A DNA stretch of 64,000 nucleotides, taken from assembly GCA_020633315.1 (NCBI GenBank), contig JACKDV010000007.1, positions 1 to 64,000 of the forward strand, read 5' to 3'. Made by a program: the position numbers and the translations under genes. Source of the DNA: Myxococcales bacterium. GTDB taxonomy: Bacteria > Myxococcota_A > Polyangia > Nannocystales > Nannocystaceae. Below, piece after piece: positions 26,114 through 38,590 of the stretch. A model generated the notes under the pieces. The model searched no databases. It saw only the letters and a program-made list of their open reading frames with translations, and was not told the origin of the DNA. Position 1 is the first letter of the stretch; every line of letters starts with the position of its first letter.

Positions 26114-26148
26114 AACGGTGTCATAGAATTTCGAGCAGGAGGTCGCAA
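26112..26148 (-). promoter_or_regulatory. TetR promoter with second operator copy
   Basis: On the minus strand TTGCGA (26148-26143), a 17-base spacer and TATGAC (26125-26120) are followed 6 bases later by the TetR ATG. On the plus strand ATAAC (26112-26116), GGT and GTCAT (26120-26124) match the ATAAC-N3-GTYAT core of the carotenoid oxygenase operator. Confidence 0.75.
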
Positions 26149-26190
26149 GCCGGCCGCCGGAGCCTCGCTCCTGCGTGGTAGCGTCCCTCC

Positions 26191-27738
26191 ATGGACGACT
26201 CGGGCAAGTCGTGGAAGAAGCGGCTGGCGTTCGTGCCGGTGGCGGCGGTGGGGGTGGTGGCCCTGGTGGCGCTGCGGGCCTCGCGGGCCGAGCCCGAGAA
26301 GGTCGATCGGGCCGAGGCCGGCCGACGCGTGCGGACCCTGGTGGTCGAGCCCCGTCGGGTGGTCCCCCGGGCCACGGGCTACGGCGTGGTGGAGGCCCGC
26401 GAGGAGTGGCAGATGGTGGCCGAGGTCTCGGGGCGCGTGGTGGAGATCGGCCCGCAGCTCGAGGAGGGCAGCTTCGTCGAGGCCGGTACCATGCTCATCA
26501 AGATCGATCCGGGGGACTACGAGCTCTCCGAGGTGCGGCAGGCGGCCAACCTCGAGGGCGTGCGGGCCCAGATCGCCGAGCTGCGGGTGCAGGAGGCCAA
26601 CACCCGCGAGTCCCTGGAGATCGAGGAGCGCTCGCTCGAGCTGGCCGAGGCCTCGCTGCAGCGCCTGCGCACCCTGAAGGCCTCGGGCGCGGCCTCGGCC
26701 GCCGAGGTGGACGCCGAGGAGCGCAACGTGCTCGCCCAGCGCAAGGCGGTGCAGTCGCTACGCAACACCCTGCGGCAGCTCCCCGCCAGCCGCAAGGTGC
26801 TCGAGGCCCAGATCAAGCAGCAGGAGGCGGGGCTGGCGGGGGCGGCCCGCGACATCGCCCGCACCGAGATCGTGGCCCCCTACGACGTGCGGATCCGTCA
26901 GGTGCGGACCTCGCTGCAAGAGGTGGTGGGCGGCGGGCAGGTGCTGGCGGTGGCCGACGGGATCGACATGGCGGAGATCCCCGCCCAGTTCACCATCGGC
27001 GAGCTGCGCCCGCTGCTGCCGTTTTCCCCCGCCGAGACCCCGCTGTCGACCCACAGCCTCAGCCGCCTGCCCGAGCTGGTGGGCCTGGCCGCCACGGTGC
27101 GGCTCGAGTCCTCCGACCTGCGCGCGGAGTGGGACGCCAAGTTCGCTCGCTTCACCTCCGTGGATCCGCAGACGCGCACGGTGGGCGTGGTGGTGGCGAT
27201 CGCCGACCCCTACCGCGCGGCCCGGACGGGTCGCAAGCCGCCCGTGGTGCCCGGCATGTACATGGAGGTGGAGCTGCAGGGAAGGGCGCGCGAGGGCTGC
27301 CTGGCGGTGCCTCGCACGGCGCTGCACGGCGACGTGGTCTACGTGGTCGACCCGCAGTCGCGGCTGCGTCGGCGGACGGTCGAGCTGGAGTTCAGGCAGC
27401 CCGACTACGCCTGCGTGGCCAGCGGGGTGGCGGCGGGCGAGCAGGTGGTGCTCACCGACCTCGTGCCCGCCATCGAGGGCATGCTGCTCGAGCCGGTCCC
27501 CGACGAGGAGGCCGAGGCCGAGCTGGTCGAGGCGGCGAGCGGGCCCGCGGCGGCGGCTGCCCCGGACACGGAGCCCGCGCCGAGCGGGAGCCCGTCGCCC
27601 GCCGACGACGGAGCCGAGGAGGCCGCGGTCGAGGGAGCCGAGCCGCCGGGCGACGAGCCACCCCCGGCGGACGGGCCCCCGCCCGAGCACGCCGCGGGTG
27701 AAGAGGCCGAGCTCGCCGAGCCAGGGGAGGCGCCGTGA
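26191..27738 (+). CDS. RND efflux periplasmic adaptor (HlyD/MFP family)
   Basis: 515 residues. A membrane anchor or signal (FVPVAAVGVVALVALRA) is followed by the lipoyl half-motifs (VVEAREEWQMVAEVSGRVVE and KVLEAQ...TEIVAPYDVRIR), a long helical hairpin between about 110 and 215, and beta-barrel and membrane-proximal domains. This adaptor joins the inner-membrane RND pump to an outer-membrane channel, which is not encoded here. The last 75 residues are an unusual Ala/Glu/Pro-rich tail (EEAEAELVEAASGPAAAAAP and on) and are probably disordered. The start is ATG at 26191 with TAGCGT ending 6 bases upstream. Its stop overlaps the pump gene start (GTGA). Confidence 0.93.
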   Translation: MDDSGKSWKKRLAFVPVAAVGVVALVALRASRAEPEKVDRAEAGRRVRTLVVEPRRVVPRATGYGVVEAREEWQMVAEVSGRVVEIGPQLEEGSFVEAGTMLIKIDPGDYELSEVRQAANLEGVRAQIAELRVQEANTRESLEIEERSLELAEASLQRLRTLKASGAASAAEVDAEERNVLAQRKAVQSLRNTLRQLPASRKVLEAQIKQQEAGLAGAARDIARTEIVAPYDVRIRQVRTSLQEVVGGGQVLAVADGIDMAEIPAQFTIGELRPLLPFSPAETPLSTHSLSRLPELVGLAATVRLESSDLRAEWDAKFARFTSVDPQTRTVGVVVAIADPYRAARTGRKPPVVPGMYMEVELQGRAREGCLAVPRTALHGDVVYVVDPQSRLRRRTVELEFRQPDYACVASGVAAGEQVVLTDLVPAIEGMLLEPVPDEEAEAELVEAASGPAAAAAPDTEPAPSGSPSPADDGAEEAAVEGAEPPGDEPPPADGPPPEHAAGEEAELAEPGEAP

Positions 27739-30700
27739 TCGAGTACCTCGCACGCCACCGCACGGCGGCGAACCTGCTGATGCTGATCATCGTCGTGCTC
27801 GGCTTCACCGCGCTGCCGAGCATGCGACGGGAGACCTTCCCCGACTTCTCCAGCACCACCCTCACCATCCAGGTGATCTACCCGGGGGCCTCGGCCACCG
27901 ACGTGGAGGAATCGGTGGTGCAGCGCATCGAGGACTCGATCGACGGCGTGGTGGGCGTGGAGGAGGTGGTGGGCACGGCCCAGGAGGGGCTGGCCGTGGT
28001 CACGGTGGAGATGGAGCCGAGCCGCGACATCGTGACCTTCCAGGCCGACGTGGAGGCGGCGGTGGGGGCCATCGACGACCTCCCCGAGGACGCCGAGGAG
28101 CCGGTGATCACCCGGCAGGGCGACACCCAGCCGGTGGTCTCCATCGCGGTCACGGGCCCCATGCCCGACGCCGATCTCGACGCCTACTGCCGCATGCTGG
28201 AGCGCGAGCTCGGTCGGCGGCCCGAGGTCTCGCTGGTGGAGGTGACCGGCTTCTCCGATCGCGAGATCCAGGTGCGCCTCGACGAGCTCGCGATCCATCA
28301 GTATGGCCTCACCGTGGAGGACGTGGTCGGGGCGATCTCCCGGCAGAGCCTGGACGCACCGGTGGGCTCGATCCTCGACGACGACGGCGAGGTGCTGCTG
28401 CGCATCGCCGACCAGCGCCGCACGCCCTCGGAGTACGAGGACCTGGTGGTGCTCGGCGACTCGAGCGGGGCCGAGCTGCGCCTGGGCGACGTGGCGAGCA
28501 TCGAGGCGGGCTTCGCCAAGGACGAGCGGAAGATCCTCTTCGACGGCAAGCGGGCGGGGCTGCTCAAGGTCTCCAAGACCTCGTCGGAGGACAGCCTGCG
28601 CATCCTGGCCGCGGTGGAGGAGTTCATCGCCGATCAGGAGCGCACCAAGCCGCCGGGGGTGACCATGGCGCTCACCCAGGACGCCACCTCGATCGTGGAG
28701 GACCGCCTGGAGCTGCTGGTGGTCAACGGCTACCAGGGGCTGGTGCTGGTGTTCGTCACGCTGTGGCTGTTCCTCAACTGGCGGCTGGCGCTGTGGGTGG
28801 CCGCGGGGCTGCCCGTGTCGTTCCTGGGCGCCTTCTTCGTGATGGCGCAGGTCGGCTACTCGCTGAACATGATCACCATGCTGGGTCTGCTGCTGGCGCT
28901 GGGCCTGCTGATGGACGACGGCATCGTGCTGGCCGAGAACGTGGCCGCGCACCTGCAGCGCGGCAAGTCGGCGCTGGCCGCCTCGATCGAGGGCGTGCGC
29001 GAGGTGGTGCCCGGGGTGCTGTCGTCGTTCGGCACCACCGTCTGCGTGTTCCTGCCCATGGCCTTCCTCGAGGGCAACATCGGCCGGGTGCTGCTGGTGC
29101 TGCCGGTGGTGCTCATCGTGGTGCTGGCGGTGAGCCTGGTGGAGGCCTTCTTGATCCTGCCCAACCACCTCGCCCACTCGCTGCACGGCCACGAGCAGGA
29201 CCCGCCGAGCCGCTTCCGGCGGGTCTTCGACGCGGGCTTCGATCGGGTGCGCGAGCAGGGGCTGGGGCGCACCATCGACCTCGCGATCCGCTGGCGCTAC
29301 CTGACCCTCGGCCTGGTGGTCACGGCGTTCCTGCTCGCGGTGGGGATGCTCAGCGGCGGCGTGCTCAAGTTCCAGGGCTTCCCGGACATCGAGGGCGACA
29401 CGGCGCAGGCGAAGATCCTGCTGCCCGCGGGCACCTCGCTGTCGCGCACCGAGGAGGTGGTGGAGCGGATGACCGCGGCGCTGGAGCGCACCGGGGAGAG
29501 CCTCGGCCCGCGGCAGCCCGACGGCCAGCGCCTCATCCAGCACGTGAGCACGCTGTACGACACCAACACGGACGCGGGGGAGTCGGGCCCGCACGTGGCC
29601 ACGATCTCGGTGGACCTGCTCAGCGCGGAGATCCGCGACGCCCCGCTCGACGAATTCTTCGCCACCTGGTCCAGGGAGGCGGGGATCCTCAGCGACACGA
29701 TCTCGGTGACCTTCGCCGAGCCCTCGCTGGGCCCGGCCGGACGACCGATCGAGATCCGGGTGCAGGGCGACGACCTGCTGCGGCTGCAGGGCGCGTCACG
29801 ACGGATCCGCGGGTTCCTGGGCGAGTACGCGGGGGTGAGCGAGCTGGGCGACGACCTGCGCCCGGGCAAGCCCGAGCTGCGGATCCGACTGCGACCCGGG
29901 GCGACCGCGGCCACCGTCGACACCTCGGTGCTCATGCGACAGCTACGGGCCGCGTTCCAGGGCCAGACCGCACGCGAGGTGCAGGTGGGCGGGCAGTCCA
30001 CCGCGGTGGACGTGGCGCTGTCGCGGCACGACGCCAGCGACCCGAGCGACCTCGAGTACTTCCTGGTGGAGGCGGGGGGCCAGCGGGTCCCGCTGGGCTC
30101 GATCGCCAGCTTCGAGCACGACCGCGGCTGGTCCAAGGTCACGCGCGTGGATGGCCTGCGCACGGTGACGGTCACCGGCGACGTGGACACCCGCGAGGCC
30201 AACGTGGGTGAGCTCATCACGGCCTTCCGCTCCGAGCTGCTGCCGGTGCTGCACGAGGAATTCCCCGACGTGACGGTCACGGTGATGGGCGAGTCGGCCG
30301 AGTCGGCGACCACCATGCAGTCGATGCTGCGCGGCCTGGCGCTGGGCCTGTTCGGGGTGTTCGTGCTGCTGAGCTTCCAGTTCCGCAGCTACGCCGAGCC
30401 GCTCATCGTGATGGTCGCGATCCCGCTGGCGCTCATCGGGGTGATCTTCGGCCACCTGCTGATGGGCACGGTGCTCACCATGCCCAGCCTGCTCGGCTTC
30501 GTCTCGCTGGCGGGGATCGTGGTCAACGACTCGATCCTGCTGGTGGAGTTCGTCAAGAGCGGGATCCGATCGGGACAGGAGGTGATCGACGCGGCGAGCC
30601 AGGCGAGCCGGCTGCGCTTCCGGGCGATCCTGCTCACCTCGGCCACCACCGTGGCCGGCCTGCTGCCGCTGCTCGCCGAGCGCAGCCTGCAGGCGCAGGT

Positions 30701-30830
30701 GCTGATCCCCATGGCGATCAGCATCGTGTTCGGGATCCTGGCCTCGACGGTGCTGGTGCTGGTGGTGGTGCCCTCGCTGTACGCGATCCTCTCGGACTTC
30801 GGGCTCACCGCGGCGCTGGGCGAGGAATGA
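27735..30830 (+). CDS. RND-family efflux permease (AcrB-like)
   Basis: 1031 residues, the usual length. It shows the twelve-helix, two-large-loop RND layout: first helix ANLLMLIIVVLGFTALPSM, porter domain from residue 30 with PGASATDVEESVVQRIED, transmembrane block from about 330 (GLVLVFVTLWLFLNW), the TM4 proton-relay pair in LGLLMDDGIVLAEN, and a second half ending SIVFGILASTVLVLVVVPSL. It exports hydrophobic compounds using the proton gradient. The GTG start at 27735 overlaps the adaptor stop. The sequence resembles the MdtB/AcrB-type cluster without an encoded TolC. The transcript likely begins at the adaptor promoter. Confidence 0.95.
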   Translation: MIEYLARHRTAANLLMLIIVVLGFTALPSMRRETFPDFSSTTLTIQVIYPGASATDVEESVVQRIEDSIDGVVGVEEVVGTAQEGLAVVTVEMEPSRDIVTFQADVEAAVGAIDDLPEDAEEPVITRQGDTQPVVSIAVTGPMPDADLDAYCRMLERELGRRPEVSLVEVTGFSDREIQVRLDELAIHQYGLTVEDVVGAISRQSLDAPVGSILDDDGEVLLRIADQRRTPSEYEDLVVLGDSSGAELRLGDVASIEAGFAKDERKILFDGKRAGLLKVSKTSSEDSLRILAAVEEFIADQERTKPPGVTMALTQDATSIVEDRLELLVVNGYQGLVLVFVTLWLFLNWRLALWVAAGLPVSFLGAFFVMAQVGYSLNMITMLGLLLALGLLMDDGIVLAENVAAHLQRGKSALAASIEGVREVVPGVLSSFGTTVCVFLPMAFLEGNIGRVLLVLPVVLIVVLAVSLVEAFLILPNHLAHSLHGHEQDPPSRFRRVFDAGFDRVREQGLGRTIDLAIRWRYLTLGLVVTAFLLAVGMLSGGVLKFQGFPDIEGDTAQAKILLPAGTSLSRTEEVVERMTAALERTGESLGPRQPDGQRLIQHVSTLYDTNTDAGESGPHVATISVDLLSAEIRDAPLDEFFATWSREAGILSDTISVTFAEPSLGPAGRPIEIRVQGDDLLRLQGASRRIRGFLGEYAGVSELGDDLRPGKPELRIRLRPGATAATVDTSVLMRQLRAAFQGQTAREVQVGGQSTAVDVALSRHDASDPSDLEYFLVEAGGQRVPLGSIASFEHDRGWSKVTRVDGLRTVTVTGDVDTREANVGELITAFRSELLPVLHEEFPDVTVTVMGESAESATTMQSMLRGLALGLFGVFVLLSFQFRSYAEPLIVMVAIPLALIGVIFGHLLMGTVLTMPSLLGFVSLAGIVVNDSILLVEFVKSGIRSGQEVIDAASQASRLRFRAILLTSATTVAGLLPLLAERSLQAQVLIPMAISIVFGILASTVLVLVVVPSLYAILSDFGLTAALGEE

Positions 30831-30962
30831 GTCGACGCGCTGCGCTCCCTCGGCGCAGGTGGGCGGCGTGGACGGCTCGTGGCGTGCCGACCTCGGCCTG
30901 CGCGACGGGGGGCTGCATCGTCGGGTGGAGCCTCGAGCTGCCCCCCTGAGCCGCGACGAGCC

Positions 30963-34082
<3,120 letters not shown>

Positions 34083-34132
34083 GGCGGGCGCACCCTAGCG
34101 GATCACGGGTCGGCCGGGCCACCGGGCTCGGC

Positions 34133-36328
34133 TCACCCGCCCGGGCACTCCTCCAGGCCATCGATCCACTCGCGGACCACCGCGGCGTGGGGGTCCGCGA
34201 CCGAGGTGGCCAGGGGAGGCATCTGCCACTGGCCCCGCGACGACAGGCGCTGCCACACCAGCGAGTCGTTCGGATCTCCGGGGGCCACGCGGTAGTCGGC
34301 GGTGAAGGTGCTCGCGTACTGCGGCGGCACGCCGCACAGGCGCGTGTCCTCGAGGGCGGTGCTCCAGCGCAGGTCCATGTCGAGCGGCGGCGGGGTCCAG
34401 CCGCCGGGGCGATGGCAGTGCCCGCAGTTGGCGTGGAGGTAGGCCCGGGCGCGCTCCTGCACCGGTACCTCGGGGGCGCGATAGTCGGCCATGGGCTCGA
34501 CGGCGGGCAGCGGTCCCTCGAGCAGCCCGATGGATTCCATGGCCGCGAGCTGATCGCCGTAGCCCAGCTCGCGGTCGAGCTGATCGAGGCGAGGGCCGAG
34601 CGCCGCCGCCTCGCCGGTGCCGTGGCAGTAGCTGCACTCCTGCCGCGAGGGGAAGGTGTGCACCACCACGCCAGGCGAGCCCTCCACCGCGGTGAGCAGC
34701 GCTCGCTCGTCGCCCTCCGCGAGCAGCCGCGCCTCGGAGCCATCCTCGTCCCAGGCGTAGGTGTGGAACTCCCACGCGTGGCGACGGCGGATCATCACCC
34801 GGGTCTCCACCGGCACCACCGCCTCGGGGGTCCAGGGATCGGAGGCGTAGGAGAAGGTCTTGAGCAGCACCGAGCCCTCGGGGAAGCGCAGCTCGCCCCC
34901 GGGCTCCACGGTGATGCGCTCGCCCGGGGGCAGCACCAGGTAGCGCTGCTTGTGCGAGCCGTCGGTCCACAGCGGCGCGTTGATCTCGTAGGGCACCAGA
35001 TCGAGGGCGGGCCGGTCGGGCGCGGGGAAGCAGCCGCTGGCGGACAGCACCAGGGGGAACTCCCCCTCGGGTCGGCGGGCCACGAGGTGACCCAGGCGTC
35101 CGTCCGCGTCGAGGGCCCACAGCCCGCCCTCGGGATCGGGGGCCATCGCGAGCACGGCTCGCTCGAGCTCGCCCACGAGGCCCTGCGCTCCCGGGGTCTC
35201 GATGTCGGAGGGGCGCACCGCGAGCACCCGGCCCGAGCAGGCGTCGGCGAGCACCAGCGCGCCCTCGAGCTCGTCGTCCACGCCCCGGGCGATCGCGGCC
35301 GAGCCCACGCCGCAGTCGTCCTCGACGTGCCGGAAGGTAGCCGCGGGCAGCCGGGTGCCGAGGTTCTCGCAGCCTCCGTAGAGCAGGCACGCGTCGCCCT
35401 CGAGCCGCGGCCAGCCCAGGTCGTCGCCGGCCGAGACCAGGCTCGCCTCCGAGGCCGTCGCGCCCGGGTCGGCGCACCACACCCGCCCGCGCTCCTCGTC
35501 GATCGGGCAGCCCGCGGGGTCGCGCAGGCCCCAGGCCCACGCCTCGGCGGACTGGCCGGGCCCGTCCACCAGGGGGTTGTCGGGCGGGATCTGGTAGTCG
35601 TGGTAGCCGGCGAGGGCGGAGACGTCGAGGCGCAGCAGGCTCCCCGCGCGGCTGCTGGGCTCGGCGGCGGGCCCCGTGTCGTCTCCGGCCGCGCCGTCGC
35701 CCACCGGGATCCACAGCTCGCCCGCGGTGGCGGTCAGGCCCGCGCCGGATCGTGCCCCGGGATCGTGATCGATGGCGATCACCTCGAGCTCGGAGCCGGG
35801 GACCAGTCCCTCCTCGCTCAGCCGGTAGCGGAGCACGCGAGTGCGGGTGGGCATGGTGGCCTCGCTGCGCACGAACAGCTGCGGCTCGCCCGGGTCGGGC
35901 TCGAGCGCGAGGCCGGTGATCGGCTCTCCATCGCCCGCGCGCAGCTCGAACGGCGCACCTTCGGGATCGGCAGGGTCGACCCGCAGCAGCCGGCCGTCGT
36001 CGGTCCCGATCACCAGCGTGCCGGAGAGGCCGAGGATCATCGCCCGTCCGCCGGGGACCGGCGGCAGCGCGGCGTCGGGCTCGAGCACCAGCGGCGGGAG
36101 CAGCCCGGGGGCCCAGCCGTCGAAGCGGCAGCTCCGGGTGGAGGGACGGGGCGGCAGCGGCTGCGAGGGCTCGCCCTCGCCCTCGGTCTCCGTGCCGAGC
36201 TCGCCCCCGCTGGTGTCGCTCGTTTCGTCGTCGGCACCCGGGCTCGGCCCGGGCGAGCGGCAGCCGATCACCGCGAGCACGAGGGTCGTGCCTGCGGTGG
36301 AGCTCCAGCGTCGTGCCCGATGGGCCAT
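34133..36328 (-). CDS. Beta-propeller dehydrogenase-like/cytochrome c lipoprotein
   Basis: 731 residues. A signal with lipobox (LVLAVIGC) is followed by an acidic Thr/Ser/Glu linker. A domain at about 60-400 resembles the sorbosone/PQQ glucose dehydrogenase propeller (AEAWAWGLRDPAGCPIDEER, ELWIPVGDGAAGDD). The C-terminal part has two c-type haem motifs, ECSYCHGTGEAA and NCGHCHRPGG, and likely Met ligands. This suggests an exported redox enzyme that passes electrons from a sugar or alcohol to its own haems, though the catalytic residues of the propeller are not certain. ATG at 36328 begins the signal peptide; an in-frame ATG at 36364 would add a non-signal-like leader. Confidence 0.85.
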   Translation of the reverse strand: MAHRARRWSSTAGTTLVLAVIGCRSPGPSPGADDETSDTSGGELGTETEGEGEPSQPLPPRPSTRSCRFDGWAPGLLPPLVLEPDAALPPVPGGRAMILGLSGTLVIGTDDGRLLRVDPADPEGAPFELRAGDGEPITGLALEPDPGEPQLFVRSEATMPTRTRVLRYRLSEEGLVPGSELEVIAIDHDPGARSGAGLTATAGELWIPVGDGAAGDDTGPAAEPSSRAGSLLRLDVSALAGYHDYQIPPDNPLVDGPGQSAEAWAWGLRDPAGCPIDEERGRVWCADPGATASEASLVSAGDDLGWPRLEGDACLLYGGCENLGTRLPAATFRHVEDDCGVGSAAIARGVDDELEGALVLADACSGRVLAVRPSDIETPGAQGLVGELERAVLAMAPDPEGGLWALDADGRLGHLVARRPEGEFPLVLSASGCFPAPDRPALDLVPYEINAPLWTDGSHKQRYLVLPPGERITVEPGGELRFPEGSVLLKTFSYASDPWTPEAVVPVETRVMIRRRHAWEFHTYAWDEDGSEARLLAEGDERALLTAVEGSPGVVVHTFPSRQECSYCHGTGEAAALGPRLDQLDRELGYGDQLAAMESIGLLEGPLPAVEPMADYRAPEVPVQERARAYLHANCGHCHRPGGWTPPPLDMDLRWSTALEDTRLCGVPPQYASTFTADYRVAPGDPNDSLVWQRLSSRGQWQMPPLATSVADPHAAVVREWIDGLEECPGG

Positions 36329-36439
36329 CGCGGCGATGGTTCCACCATAAACTAGTATCTGCAATGCTTGTTTTGGCTCGAGGCGCTGGCTCGTCGCCGA
36401 GCGGCCCTGCGCAGGCGGGCTGCTGCCGCGCCTCGTCGG

Positions 36440-36713
36440 CGGCGGTGCCCGGCGAGGGCAGCGACACGCGCACGCGCAGCGGGGCGTGGTCGGAGCCCTT
36501 GGCCTCGCGCTCCACCCCGGCTCGATCCACCCGGAGCCCCCGCACCAGCACCTGGTCGAGGGGGCGACCCGCGAAGCGAGCCCGTCCGTCGCGGGGGAGG
36601 GCCGAGCGGGAACACCGGCCGGAGCTGGTGCGCGCTCGCGAAGCGCTCGAGCACCGCGGACCGAGCCGCGTGGTGGGTGTTGAGGTCGCCCGCGAGCAGC
36701 ACGGGGCCGCGGC
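36440..36713 (-). pseudogene. EEP-family hydrolase remnant, frameshifted and truncated
   Basis: On the minus strand, immediately after the stop of the exported-protein gene, one frame reads PVLLAGDLNTHHAARSAVLE, an EEP metal-site block. A frameshift later another frame reads LDQVLVRGLRVDRAG and then KGSDHAPLRVRVSLPSP, the closing SDH block of the same family. The N-terminal half is absent, and neither frame has its own start or nearby stop. It is a decayed C-terminal third of a second EEP gene, distinct from the intact one at 5967-6800. Confidence 0.8.
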
Positions 36714-38552
36714 CTAATTGCGCAGGCCGCGGTAGTCGAACTCGACGGTGAGATCCTCGTCGAGCGCGAGGAGCTTCTCGAACTCCACCGGCTCGCCCTG
36801 GATCGGCAGGCTCACCGGCACCGGCACCGCGCCCGAGCCCAGGCCGCCGCTGTCGGCCTGCCCCATCGCCTGCTGGGCATACTCGGGGGTCTCGGTCTCG
36901 ATGTAGTAGTAGTCCTCGCTGGGGATCGGGTTGCTCAGGAACTCCACGTGGCGCAGCGTGCCGTCGTAGCTGCGCTTGCGGATCTTGGCGCGCTCGGGGG
37001 AGTACACGGTCCAGGCCACGTAGGTGCTGGGCGCGTCGGGCTTGGGCAGCGAGGCCGAGAAGTGGCCGCGGCCGTTGTCGGCCGTGGCGTCGGAGCTCTC
37101 CACGTAGACCACCTCCACGTCGAAGGCGGCCAGCGAGCCCCCGGTGTTCTGCGAGCGCAGCAGCGGCACCATCACCCGGCCGTCCGAGGCCTTGGCCGGC
37201 TGCACCGCGCGGCCGCCCACCGAGGCGCTCCACAGCTCGGCCCCGGCCGGCAGCTCCAGCCGCAGGAACTGCCGCCGGTTGTTGCGGATGCGGTACTTCA
37301 CCGAGGTGAGCCGCCGACCCTGGCGCGTCCACATGGTGCGGGCGCGGGTCTCGTCGAGCAGGGTCACCAGCACGTCGACCTCGGCGTGCTGCGAGACCTC
37401 GAGCGGGATCGTGGGCTCGGCCCCCAGGTACTTGTAGCCCAGCACCACCGGCTGATCGGTGATGCCCAGGATCGCGGCGGGCAGCGAGCGCACGTCGACC
37501 GAGGTCGCGTCCTTGACCTCGCCTGCGCCGACCTCGAGGTTGCCGCGGGCCTCCACGCCCACCCAGCCCTTGGCCCGCTCCACGCCCAGCGGCACCACCA
37601 CCGGCGCCTGCAGGTCCTGGCTCTTCTCGCCCACCACCTTCTCCATCTGGAGCTGCAGCGAGTACGAGCCCTCGGCGGCGTAGTTGAGCACCACCTCGAG
37701 GGTGCCGTCCTTCTGGTTCCAGTCGCGGATGCCCGAGCCGGTGACGTCGAGCAGGGTCATGTCCTTGGGCAGCGAGAAGCGCAGGGTGTTGACCCCCGCG
37801 AACAGGATCGTGTCCTGGATGGTGGTGGTGGTGCGCAGCAGCCCGTCGCCGATGCCCACCAGGGTGTAGACCTCGGTGTAGATGCGGGCGTCCTGCTTGG
37901 CGCTCTCGGGGATCTCCACCTGCCAGCTCACCGACAGCGCGCCGGTAGCGGGGAGGGTGGCCTCGACCACGCGATCGCTGCCCACCACCTTGTCGGACTT
38001 GAGCCGGGCGTTGGCCACGGTGAAGTCGAGGTCTTGGTCGGCGGGCACGGCCAGCGACAGCTCGGTGGCGCCCGAGGGGGCCAGGTCGAAGGACAGCGAG
38101 CTGCGCCCCTGGGCCGTGGTCACCCCGGCCGCGAAGGAAAGCTGGAGGTCGAAGGCGCCCCGGCGATCGGTGACCAGGGTGTAGTAGTCGTTCTCGATCA
38201 CCACCGAGGCCTCCTTGCCGTCGATGGTGGCCGACTGCAAGGCGACGGTGGCGGGCAGCACGGGGACGCGCACCCAGCCCTTCTTGCGCAGCACCTCCAC
38301 GTGCATCTTGGCGGTGAAGGTGGCGGCGTGGGGCACCCCGTCCTCGATCAGCACCTTGCCCGTGTAGCGAGCCGAGGCCAGGGCGTGGTCGCGGGGTGCC
38401 TCGACCTCCTTCTCCTTGCCAGCCTCGTAGAGCTTGAGGAACTCGTCGAGCTTCATCACGACTCGCTCGGGATCTTCGGCGCGAGCGGAGGGGAGGGGCA
38501 GGGCGAGCACGGCGGCCAGGACGGTGGCGGGGATGATGGTGAGGGTCCGCAT
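36714..38552 (-). CDS. Exported beta-rich protein, short member of a tandem paralogue pair
   Basis: 612 residues with a clear signal peptide (LTIIPATVLAAVLALPLPSARA). No named domain is recognised. The body looks like several beta-sandwich units, with VTLLDETRARTMWTRQGRRL and VKYRIRNNRRQFLRLELPAG near 395-435. Three blocks match the gene just upstream: GWVRVPVLPATVALQSATIDG (about 91-111), the RNNRRQFLRLELPAG block, and the C-terminal SLPIQGEPVEFEKLL. It starts at ATG 38552, 38 bases after that gene, with GGAG upstream, so the two are probably one transcript. It is likely periplasmic or outer-surface. A frameshifted EEP remnant abuts its stop. Confidence 0.85.
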   Translation of the reverse strand: MRTLTIIPATVLAAVLALPLPSARAEDPERVVMKLDEFLKLYEAGKEKEVEAPRDHALASARYTGKVLIEDGVPHAATFTAKMHVEVLRKKGWVRVPVLPATVALQSATIDGKEASVVIENDYYTLVTDRRGAFDLQLSFAAGVTTAQGRSSLSFDLAPSGATELSLAVPADQDLDFTVANARLKSDKVVGSDRVVEATLPATGALSVSWQVEIPESAKQDARIYTEVYTLVGIGDGLLRTTTTIQDTILFAGVNTLRFSLPKDMTLLDVTGSGIRDWNQKDGTLEVVLNYAAEGSYSLQLQMEKVVGEKSQDLQAPVVVPLGVERAKGWVGVEARGNLEVGAGEVKDATSVDVRSLPAAILGITDQPVVLGYKYLGAEPTIPLEVSQHAEVDVLVTLLDETRARTMWTRQGRRLTSVKYRIRNNRRQFLRLELPAGAELWSASVGGRAVQPAKASDGRVMVPLLRSQNTGGSLAAFDVEVVYVESSDATADNGRGHFSASLPKPDAPSTYVAWTVYSPERAKIRKRSYDGTLRHVEFLSNPIPSEDYYYIETETPEYAQQAMGQADSGGLGSGAVPVPVSLPIQGEPVEFEKLLALDEDLTVEFDYRGLRN

Positions 38553-38590
38553 GGTGGTGATCTCCAGGGCGGGAAACGGGCGGTTCTTCG

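Noticed and set aside
30831..30962. Possible small gene between the RND operon and the FG-GAP gene
   Set aside because: Short plus-strand frames here are Arg/Pro-rich, lack start signals and lie between convergent stops. I see nothing in this stretch.
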